A stretch of 64,000 nt of DNA from Haematobia irritans (taxonomy: Eukaryota > Arthropoda > Insecta > Diptera > Muscidae). The notes under the pieces were generated by a model. The model was not told where the DNA came from. It saw only the letters and a program-made list of their open reading frames with translations, and did no database searches. The position numbers and the translations under genes are program-made. Below, one piece after another: positions 46,277-55,949 of the stretch; positions within the stretch are counted from its first letter, which is position 1, and each line of letters begins with the position of its first letter. The DNA is taken from assembly GCF_050003625.1 (NCBI RefSeq), contig NC_134399.1, forward strand, positions 220,094,975 through 220,158,974, read 5' to 3'.

Positions 46277-47790
46277 TTTTTATACCCTGCGCCACACTGT
46301 GGAACAGGGTATTATAAGTTAGTGTATATGTTTGTAACACCTAGAAGTAGACGAGATAGACACATGGTGTCTTTGGCAATAATGCTCAGGGTGGGTCCCT
46401 GAGTCGATATAACCATGTCCGTCTGTCCGTCCGTCTGTCTGTGAACACATTTTTGTGATCAAAGTCTAGGTCGCAATTTAAGTCCAATCGCCTTCAAATT
46501 TGGCACATGTTCCTAATTTGGGTCAGAATAGAACCCTATTGATATTGGAAGATATCGGTTCAGATTTAGATATAGCTCCCATATATATCTTTCGCCCGAT
46601 ATGCACTAACATGGACCCAGCAGCCAGAGTTTAATACCGATTTGCTTGAAATTTTGTACAAACATAACACTTAGTCGTATAGTCAAGTGTGCAAAATTTG
46701 ATTGAAATCGGTTCAGATTTAGATATAGATCCCATATATATCTTTCGCCCGATATGGACTTATATGGCCCCAGAAGCCAGATTTTTGACCGAATTTGGTT
46801 GAAATTTTGCAATAGGAGTACAATTAGTAGTATAGTCAAGTGTGCAAAATTTGATTGAAATCGGTTCAGATTTAGATATAGCTCCCATATATATCTTTCG
46901 CCCGATATGGACTAATATGGTCCTAAAAGCCAGAGTTTTGGCACAATTTGGTTCAAATTTCGCACAGGGAGTAGATTTAGAATTGTAGCTATGCGTGCCA
47001 AATTTGGTTGAAATCAGTTCAGATTTATATATAGCTCCCATATATAGCTTTCGCCCGATTTACACTCATATGATTACAGAGGCCAATTTTTTACTCCGAG
47101 TTAGTTGAAATTTTGCACAGGGAGTAGAATTAGCATTGTAGCTATGCTTGCCAAATTTGGTTGAAATCGGTTCAGATTTAGATATATCCCCCATATATAG
47201 CTTTCGCCCGATTTACACTCATATGACCACAGAGGCCAATTTTTAACTCCGATTTAGTTGAAATTTTGCACAGGGAGTAGAATTAGCATTGTAGCTATGC
47301 GTGCCAAATTTGGTTGAAATCGGTTCAGATTTAGATATAGCTCCCATATATATGTTTTTCTGATTTCGACAAAAATGGTCAAAATACCAACATTTTCCTT
47401 GTAAAATCGCCACTGCTTAGTCGAAAAGTTGTAAAAATGACTCTAATTTTCCTAACTTCTAATACATATATATCGAGCGATAAATCATAAATAAACTTTT
47501 GCGAAGTTTCCTTAAAATTACCTCAGATTTAAATGTTTCCCATATATTTTTACTAACATTGTGTTCCACCCTAATGCATTAGCCGACTTAAATTTTGAGT
47601 CTATAGATTTTGTAAAAGTCTATCAAATTCTGTCCAGATCGAGTGATATGTAAATGTATGTATTTGGGACAAACCTTAATATATATAGCCCCAACACATT
47701 TGACGGATGTGATATGGTATCGAAAATTTAGATCTACAAAGTAGTGCAGGGTATAATATAGTCGGCCCCGCCCGACTTTAGACTTTTCTT
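46277..47790. mobile_element. Type II 153-bp-unit element, probably full length
   Basis: It starts TTTTTATACCCTGCGCC with nested hairpins (ATACCCTG/CAGGGTAT at 46282-46312, CCAC/GTGG inside). It ends GTCGG/CCGAC hairpin (about 47760-47775) and TTCTTACTTGTTT. The landmark CGGTTCAG (or CAGTTCAG) occurs at 46556, 46709, 46862, 47015, 47168 and 47321: five intervals of exactly 153 bp. It sits inside the 29-bp minisatellite. No coding potential. Confidence 0.8.
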
Positions 47791-48044
47791 ACTTGTTTTG
47801 TATGTATTAGTTCCTTTTATTCTTCAATACTTCACAATTACGTTGAATTGCTTCATCAGGAATAAAATCAAAAAATCTAATAAAATGAAAATTTGACAAA
47901 ATTTTCTGTAGAAATAAAATTTTGACAAAATTTCTAAAAAATAAAATTTTGGCAAAATTTTCTATACAAATAAAATTTTGGCAAAAGTTAAACAATTGAT
48001 TTGAGTGCAATTAGCAGGGGTTATTTTGGCATAGGGAAAGTGTA
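47791..48044. repeat. Distal part of the split 29-bp minisatellite
   Basis: Units with ACAAAATTTTCTGTAGAAAT and GGCAAAATTTTCTATACAAA occur at 47885-47990. No gene. Confidence 0.6.
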
Positions 48045-48510
48045 CACCCAGAAAAAAGTGCCTTCGAAACTAAAGGAAAAATTTTTCATCAATATAGTTT
48101 ATCCATTTTATTTCCATTAAGGTAAAATTTTGTGAGAAATAATAAAATTTACTCGTTTCAGTAAGAATATCCTATACTGTAAGCAGTTAGGAATAGTTCA
48201 TTAACTAGAATAAGGCATGGAATTTTACTCATGCTATTTTCTTCGCTGGGTATAAGAATTTACTACTGAACAAGAAAATTTTATTCACCGATAACATAGC
48301 ATTCGTAAAAATAAACAAAACCCGAACTAAAACCAAGTTTCCTCAAAATTAGTAAAATTTCTTATAAAATGATAATTGCGACTTCCTTTATAATAGAAAG
48401 TTTTTCATACATACGAACAACACTTGGCATAGAAAAATATTTTAGTTCATTCGTACTAAGAAGTATGCAATCCTTTCAAAACTTAAGGAAACACACTTGT
48501 TAGAATATAG
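48045..48510. mobile_element. Possible TA-flanked repeat starting CACCCAGAAAAAAG
   Basis: TA (48043-48044) precedes CACCCAGAAAAAAGTG, an end style like the other CAC/TA elements here. The right end is not clear. 48511-48799 shows no gene. Confidence 0.3.
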
Positions 48511-49070
48511 GAAATTTTCCTATATTTCTATTGTTACCTGTAATCGATACCTGTCATCGCAATCGATGTGTTTGCGCGTGGGTGTAATCGATATGTTTGC
48601 GCGTGGGTTGTTTTTTTTAGTTGGAATCGCGTTGTTTTGGTATACGGAGAGATTGTTAAAAAATAATATTGTAAAATAATATAATAAATAACAAATAAAA
48701 TATATAAAATATTTATTATTTTAAATTAGTGAGAAAAATTTTCGTTTTTTGAAAATAAATCTATCAATAGCTCCGTTCGAGAACCCCATAATTTTTGATA
48801 ATTATCACAAATTTTTACTGGAAGTCGTTCGTTTACATCAAAAAGCCAGCAAAAGAGAGTCAGAGAGAGAGAAAAAATGACAGTTCTAGCTTAAATATTT
48901 TGCAAGTTTTTGCTAGAGATTTTTTCTCCAGTAAAATCTTGCAAAACCTACCATTTGTAAGAATCAGCTGTTCATTTTGTAAACAAGTTATTTAAAGATA
49001 CACTCTTTTTGCTGTGGTCAATGTAAGTTTTAACAAAACTTGTAAGTACCAGTTATAAAACCCCGGACAA

Positions 49071-50457
49071 ATGGAAATTACTACAGAACATTCGATTGGG
49101 GATGGTACCCACTCCATAGAAATGCAAGGTAAATACATTAGCTTTTTGAGTTATTACAAAGATAATTATACAAAATAATTAAAGGACCTGCAACTGCTGT
49201 GTTAGCCACCGTAATGCTTTTAATGGAATCATCATCATCGGAGAGTGAGGATGAGGAGAATGAAATTATTATACACATGTTAAGAAGGGAAAGCAACATC
49301 TTCCATAAAGGCATGGCTATATTCCAAGAAAAAAATAGGAGAAATTCGATCAAATCATATATAGAAGAAACAGTTCCAAAATATAATAACGTCGAATTTC
49401 GTTCCCACTTTCGAGTTTCACGAGAAATTTATGAATCGCTGACAAATCTCTTTTCCAAATGGCCCCACTATGAAATGCTTCGTTCCGATAAACGAATTCC
49501 AGCAAATGTTCAAGTTTTATGTTTTTTATGGTTTGCTGGTCATGAATCTTGCAGTTTTCGAGATCTGTCTGATCGATTCAATATGTCCCTTTCAACAATA
49601 AGCGCTATAATAAATAGGGTGTCTTTGTTTTTTAGCAGTTTGAGTCCAGAAATTATACGATGGCCGTCAGATGAAAAGAAGGAGGAATCATCTAAATACT
49701 TTGCAGAGAAATGTATGATACCAAAAGCTATAGGTAGAACTTTGTACAGTTTTGTTTTTAAATTATTAATCCAATGTTTCCAATTACAGGTTGTATTGAT
49801 GGTACCCATGTAGTCATTGACCCACCAAAATCTGGAAAAGATGAATATATTGATAGAAAAGGGAACGTAACAGTTTGCTTACAGGGAATATGTGATGAAC
49901 GCAATAATTTCATAAATGTATTTGTCGGATATCCTGGATCATGCCACGATAGTTGGGTTCTGAAGAATTCACCAATATATAACAAGTTACCGTCATATTG
50001 TGGAGGTTGGACATGTCTACAAGTTTAGACTTTCCTTAATTCTTTATTTTCAGATTATTATTTACTAGGTGATTCAGCATATCCTTGCAATAAATACATC
50101 ATTACACCTTACAAGGACAACGGGCATCTTAGAAAGGCTCAAAAAGAGTTCAATATGAAACTGAGTACTGGTAGAATTAAAATTGAACACTCATTTGGAA
50201 TACTAAAGCAACGATTCCGGCAGTTATACTACTGCAAATTGCGAGGAATGAGAAAACTTTGCCATTTTATAAGAGCCTGCTGTGTTCTTCATAACATTGC
50301 TAACGAAGATGGTATGCATTTTGAGCCAACTGCATTCCAGGAAGAGGAAGAAGATTTTATGGATGATTATCCAGATAACGACAACATTTCGCGTGGAGAT
50401 GACGTGCGAAACGCAATATCAAAATCAAAACAAGATGTACTTACTACAAAGAATTAA
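49071..50457 (+). CDS. PIF/Harbinger (HARBI1-like) transposase
   Basis: Four exons (49071-49128, 49185-49733, 49790-50005, 50054-50457) with 48-56-bp introns join in frame to 408 residues. The DDE triad is visible: Asp206 in GCIDGTHV, Asp281 in LLGDSAYP and Glu319 in IEHSFGILKQRF. Other family blocks are LCFLWFAGHESCSFRDLSDR with a helix-turn-helix-like run (about 130-160), GYPGSCHDSWVL and TPYKDNGHL. It would cut and paste the element with its Myb/SANT partner. The frame is uninterrupted and all catalytic residues are present, so the protein could be active or recently so. The ATG at 49071 adds a short acidic leader; an internal ATG at 49214 is the alternative start if exon 1 is not used. 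Confidence 0.88.
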
Positions 50458-50531
50458 TTTTAATTTATTTAACTTTTAATTATAGTTCTACATTTAAAAA
50501 TATAGTAGGTAATCATATCGACTAGAGAATA

Positions 50532-51056
50532 CAGCAATCCCTCGATTTACGTCGTTAAATTTTTTGTTTTATCTACCTTATATGAATATTGTTTTTAAGA
50601 ACTCTGAATCCAAATCTGCATTTGTTTTTTTTTTTCTATCAGCTCGATTTTTCGAGATATACCGTTATGTTCAAAATTAAGACACTTCCGCTATATAAAT
50701 TGGAATAACTTGAAAACAGTTCAACATATTAAATTAAAAAAATCAGAAAATCCCTAGCAATATTCTCTTTTAGCCGTCTTTACATTGTTTTTCAATTTTT
50801 CAAGTAGTTTTGGAGATATCGTTCAAGGAAAGACGGCTAAAAGAGAACATTGTTAGCGATTTTCTGATTTTTTAATTTAATATGTTGAACTGTTTTCAAG
50901 TTATTCCAATTTATGTAGCGAAAGTGCCTTAATTTTGGCCATAACGGTATATCTCGAAAAATCGAGCTGATAGAAAAAAATAAATGCAGATTTGGATTCA
51001 GGGACCTCAAATTACTAAAAATTCACTATAAATTTCAATAAAACGAGGGATTACTG
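50532..51056. mobile_element. Foldback pogo/Tigger-like MITE, 525 bp, TA target
   Basis: The ends CAGCAATCCCTCG and, inverted, CAGTAATCCCTCG are flanked by TA (50530-50531, 51057-51058). The arms are complementary for most of their length: TCAGCTCGATTTTTCGAGAT, AGAAAATC and TAGCCGTCTTT all recur inverted around a ~44-bp loop (50786-50829). The CAGT...CCTCG end resembles pogo/Tigger-type ends, which is inference. Confidence 0.85.
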
Positions 51057-51357
51057 TATTTATTTCACATAGAGTAATACTATTTATTTTTATAGAAAGA
51101 AACATTGTTTGCACTGTTAATTATTTTTTGTGAATATTTCTATTACAAAGACGAAATAGAAAAAAATAAAAAAATTCATTTACACTGAAAATTATTTTAA
51201 AACTATTTCATTTCACTAAATAAAACATATTTTGTAATTTTCATGTTGTATTTTAAATTTTAGAAATATGGTGAAAATACCAAATGTTCATTTTGGTTAA
51301 CTAAACTGTAAGTTAGAAATTGATAAATTAAATATCTTGGAAGTATTGATAAACAAA

Positions 51358-52745
51358 TTATTTTTTCAATATGTTCACTAGGGTTTCAAGCAAATCCACT
51401 TTCTTCTTCTCCAGAGCTTCTTTTCGTTCGGCACGTTCTTCTCTTTGTTTCATACTTTGTTCTAATGTTTGTTGTAGAATTGCATCACTCTCTTCTCTTT
51501 TTTTTGCATGTTCTTCAGACATGTCTATGAATTGTTGAAGGGCTGTTTTCCGTTTTCTTGATGATGAACTACATGGATCTTCGAAAAATATAAAAAATAT
51601 TATAACATGAAAAACCTGGTTAAGTGGACCCAAGACTCAAGTCCGTATTGCTACGGGCTTGCTGGCATTGTGATCTATAAATCTACATCTAAATTGAGAA
51701 ACAAATTAGTCCTGGACGGTATCGTTTTACTACCAATAAATATTACAATAGAATGATGACGCATTCAAAGAATATGTATCGACATTGAAATTTGTTATAG
51801 GATCACATTACACTCAAAATCTACATTTCAGATTTGAAATCTACTTTTTATAAGGCAAATGACAGTTGAATCTAGTAAAAGTGGATTTTGAAATTGTAAT
51901 GTGAATGAGGTATTAGAATAAATAATAACAAAACGTCATTAACCGAATTATTTTCGAAATAGGACGATTTTTTCCGTGTAAGGCGTACCCTTAAAATTCC
52001 AAACGAAATTTTTGTACCTGTTTCAGTTATATTTGGGCCTTCTATGAGTTTTTAATCCGCCGAAGACACTTCCGCTTCACTGTCGAGTACAAAATCTGGA
52101 TTTATAGACTTTTTTTCCTGCAAAAGATCGTCCAATTCGCTGCAAAACGAAAGGACATAATGGTATTAGATTCTTAACAAACATGTGCATGCATTTTTTA
52201 ATTTACCTTTGATAAGGGCACGTCTGCCTATTCCGACCAGTCTTAGAGTTGTAAAGTTGTGTGCGTTTGTATTTCCGTTCCAAACTGAAATACTTGGTTT
52301 CCACTTGTTGAGAATTGAAATTGTATCCAAGTGAACACAATTCTTCTGAAATCTTTATCCACATTTGTTTTTTATTTTTTAGGCTGGCCGATTTTCCCAC
52401 TTTTGGCCGTAATTCTTTCACTTTGGATATCAAAAATTTTACTGCTGGCTCAATCCACACGGACTTCCCGGTTCCTTCATCGTCGTTGGTGCAAGTGATG
52501 ACTTCATTTTCAACGTGGAACTCTTGGTGGGGGTAAAGAAAGTCATCTTCACTCTGGGTGAAAACTACTTCCTCAAAACTATCACCAGCAATTTCGTCCA
52601 CCACATTTTGCTGGTATTCCTCATCTGTAAAATGTCCGAAAGTTACATTTTCTTGAATTTATTTATTTCTTGTATCATACTTACCGAAAGAAATTCTTTT
52701 GTATGTTCCCGGTGAGCAAATTACGTCCAATTTTCTTTTATTCAT
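51358..52745 (-). pseudogene. Harbinger Myb/SANT-like accessory protein with in-frame stop
   Basis: Four minus-strand exons can be joined (52685-52745, 52207-52624, 52018-52139, 51358-51578) with GT-AG borders. Exon 2 holds the trihelix Myb/SANT block: WIEPAVKFLISKVKELRPKV, KKQMWIKISEELCSLGYN and VETKYFSLERKYKR, leading into CPYQ/SELDDLL. The last exon is charged coiled-coil (SEEHAKKREESD, QREERAERKEALEKKK). A TAA at 52052-52054 interrupts the frame in exon 3, so either the protein ends there, truncating the coiled coil, or the copy is broken. In active Harbinger elements the partner brings the transposase to DNA and to the nucleus. Confidence 0.75.
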
Positions 52746-52821
52746 TTTTCTTGGTTTACGTATTTGAAACATATAATACAATCACCTGATCTGTTTTATT
52801 TGCAAGTTTTTACTGGATGGC

Positions 52822-52933
52822 GTTCGCGTACTTTTTGTGGCAAGAGAGCAAAAACAAAGCAAAGAGAGTAAAAACGGTTTTTACTCTCTTGCTGGTTTTT
52901 ACTGGATATTTTTTACTGGAAAAGTACGCGAAC
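52822..52933. repeat. Palindromic MITE-like segment at the Harbinger edge
   Basis: GTTCGCGTACTTTT (52822-52835) is perfectly inverted at 52920-52933, with a second inner pair AGAGAGTAAAAAC/GTTTTTACTCTCT. It could be a subterminal part of the Harbinger end or a small derivative of it. Confidence 0.65.
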
Positions 52934-52944
52934 AAACCTAATGT

Positions 52945-53240
52945 TCGTGATGGTATATAAAGAAAGAAAACACCAGCAGAATAACAACCCTTTCATTTGT
53001 CTTCATTTTGGAATCTTCAATTATCAGGTAATATTCAGTGACGCTAACCTTTTATTGAAATTGTAAAAGGAGGACAAAATCGTTAGGCAGCAACTTATGA
53101 AAAGTACAAGAAGAAGAAAAAGTGCGTTTTACAGTTGATAATATCACATGGAAATTGGAAACAGCGGAATAATAAACTAATATTTCAAGGAGATTCGATG
53201 CTGTTGATTCTTAATAAATATATTCAATGTATTAATAAAA
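52945..53240 (+). promoter_or_regulatory. Possible TATA promoter and short transcript
   Basis: GTATATAAAG (about 52953) is followed by a donor-like CAG/GTAATA (53028), an acceptor-like TTTTACAG (about 53137) and AATAAA words (53213 onward). The intervening frames are very short, so this could be a small non-coding or peptide transcript, or chance. 53241-53486 holds nothing recognisable. Confidence 0.25.
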
Positions 53241-53486
53241 CATGTCTTTTATTGAAGATAAAATTGCTCATATAAATAAATAAAATTGTATTTAAAAACG
53301 AAGGTAAGCAGTTCTAATTATGAAGTAAAAGTTTTACCACAAATGTGTAAGATTTGTCCAAAAGAATGAAAAAATTTCAATAAAATCATTCCATATATGA
53401 ATTCAAATCAGTTAAATTTTTTCATTCTGTAGTATAGAGGTACATAAATATAGGAAAATGTTAACTAATATATGGAATGCATTATA

Positions 53487-54319
53487 AAGGGTGATTTGTT
53501 AAGAGCTTGATAACTTTTTTTTTTTAAAAAACGCATCAAATTTGCAAAATCTCATCGGTTCTTTATTTGAAACGTTAGATTGGTCCATGACATTTACTTT
53601 TTGAAGATAATTTCATTTAAATGTTGACCGCGGCTGCGTCTTAGGTGGTCCATTCGGAAAGTCCAATTTTGGGCAACTTTTTCGAGCATTTCGGCCGGAA
53701 TAGCCCGAATTTCTTCGGAAATGTTGTCTTCCAAAGCTGGAATAGTTGCTGGCTTATTTCTGTAGACTTTAGACTTGACGTAGCCCCACAAAAAATAGTC
53801 TAAAGGCGTCAAATCGCATGATCTTGGTGGCCAACTTACCGGTCCATTTCTTGAGATGAATTGTTCTCCGAAGTTTTCCCTCAAAATGGCCATAGAATCG
53901 CGAGCTGTGTGGCATGTAGCGCCATCTTGTTGAAACCACATGTCAACCAAGTTCAGTTCTTCCATTTTTGGCAACAAAAAGTTTGTTAGCAGTGCATTTT
54001 TCGGGATGCATGGGCAGTTCTTGAACGGCTTCTGGTTGCTCTTCACTCCAAATGCGGCAATTTTGCTTATTTACGTAGCCATTCAACCAGAAATGAGCCT
54101 CATCGCTGAACAAAATTTGTCGATAAAAAAGCGGATTTTCTGCCAACTTTTCTAGGGCCCATTCACTGAAAATTCGACGTTGTGGCTCGTTAGTAAGTCT
54201 ATTCATGATGAAATGTCAAAGCATACTGAGCATCTTTCTCTTTGACACCATGTCTGAAATCCCACGTGATCTGTCAAATACTAATGCATGAAAATCCTAA
54301 CCTCAAAAGAATCACCCTT
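53487..54319 (-). pseudogene. Internally deleted mariner/Tc1-type transposon, copy 2
   Basis: It is 833 bp with the same AAGGGTGATT ends and TA flanks (53485-53486, 54320-54321) as 31023-31957, on the other strand. The same N-terminal deletion is present, and a further 102 bp are missing so that HPEKCT runs into ANKLFVAKNG out of frame. The downstream catalytic segment with QQDGATCHTA and DLTPLDYFLWG is identical at protein level to copy 1. It is non-autonomous. Confidence 0.9.
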
Positions 54320-54321
54320 TA

Positions 54322-55949
54322 CCTAATTTCTACGAAAATCACATCGTTCAAACAAATAAAAATGTCTTTGGCGCTATACGAAGTTCAACTTTCTTCACAA
54401 TGGGTTCATTTTAACTTAAAGAAGGGGTCACTTTTTTCTGGGTGTAATATTTGTACAAAACTTTACTTAAGCAAAGCCGATAATCGAAATCCTTCTTTTT
54501 CGGGAAGTTTGAGTGTAACTTACATTGGGGTTAGTGAATTTCTAAAAAAAATAATTGGCTGATAGTTTTGCTGCAAGTAGAGGATGCTGATGAGGAATGT
54601 CCCTCCAACAGTCTTCACTGAAAAAACAGTGAACCCACCAGGAAGAAAGCTTTCGGTTAATTTTAGAAAATTTTGAATATTTGTAGAAAATTTTAACTAA
54701 ACAGTATTACAAACGTTGGCATCACGCCGATATCATAAAAATAATTCAAAATTGCAAGAATGTCTTTAGTGACATACGAAGTTCATGATGGACGCCTTTT
54801 TGGTAAAATTTACAAATTTAAAGAAATTCTGAACTATTTTGTGGAAGACACGAATTTAGTTAATCTTTATGCTTCATTTGAGTATAGTTTTTTCCTCGGT
54901 TTTAGTTAATTTAACTAACGTAAACAAAAAATTATTAGAGTAAAGGAAACTTTCTCCAAACATAATAATTTCATGAACTAAAATAAAGTTAAATTGGATT
55001 TAGTGAAATAGAGAGTTCACTTTTTTTTGAGTGTTGAAGTCTATAGGGATTTGCCCAAATTAATTTGACAAATATACTTTTCTTTTGTTGGTTAAGCTAC
55101 TCTTGTAGTTTAGTCAACGCAATGGTTTTAAGCTGAAATCAAAACAACAAATATGATTGAAGAACAAACCAAGAATAAAAAACAAAAGAAATATAATTTT
55201 GACAAATTTTTCTATAGAAATAAAATTTTGGCAAAATTTTCTGCAGAAATAAAAAATAAATCTTCATTACAAATGATCTGCTAATATAAAAATTTCTTTA
55301 AACTTAAGTTTATAATCATTGCTTCAAAATATTTTTTATTTAATTTAGGACACAAATTTTGAAAATGTGCGTCCCTCCGTTAAAGTCGTATGTCTTTGCT
55401 CTTAGGCAAATTGTCCTTAAAGTAAAGAAACACATTTTTGATTTGAAGAAATCGTCCTTAAATTGACTGAATCTTTAGATCTAAGATAAAAAAGCTTCAC
55501 ATATAGGTTAGAACTTATTTTGATGAATTAGCATCTTTGGTCTTTTTTTAAATAAAGAAAACATTTTTACTTTGTAGTATCCGGTTTTATTTGGATTTTC
55601 GAACCGGTAGTTGTTTGTACTGAATAGCTTTATTAATATACCGCGAAAAGACAATGAAAATTCAATAAATGAGATCTGATTCTAATTTTAGTTCTATTGA
55701 TACTATATTTAAAGCCAGACATGTTGCTAAAAAATTTCTTTATTTTAAAAAAGCCACATCTTTAGCTCAGAATCAAAGAATGAAGCCGCCGAATCGCGCC
55801 TTCGATTTTAACCGCCTCCAATCAGTTTTTGCCAGTGGACGCCGCCGCCGAATATGTCGACTCATCTCGTCTCAAATGTAGCCGCCTAGTAATCCAAAAT
55901 ATTGATTTACATCCGAAAAATGTATTAATATTTATTGTAGTTTTTGCAA
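54322..55949. other. Intergenic, repeat fragments
   Basis: 54610-55035 resembles an old element (ACTGAAAAAACAGTGAACCC). 55195-55250 is a piece of the 29-bp minisatellite. 55780-55870 has GCCGCCGAAT words. No supported gene. Confidence 0.45.

Larger units (their letters stand above)
48800..52940. mobile_element. PIF/Harbinger transposon with two convergent genes
   Basis: It contains the transposase (plus strand, 49071-50457) and the Myb/SANT-like partner (minus, 51358-52745), the classic two-gene layout of the superfamily. Both edges hold related GTTCG-T(T/A)C words and AAGCCAGCAAAAGAGAG/CCAGCAAGAGAG, but the exact inverted ends and three-base duplication could not be read, so the edges are approximate. 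A separate MITE (50532-51056) lies between the genes. Confidence 0.7.
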
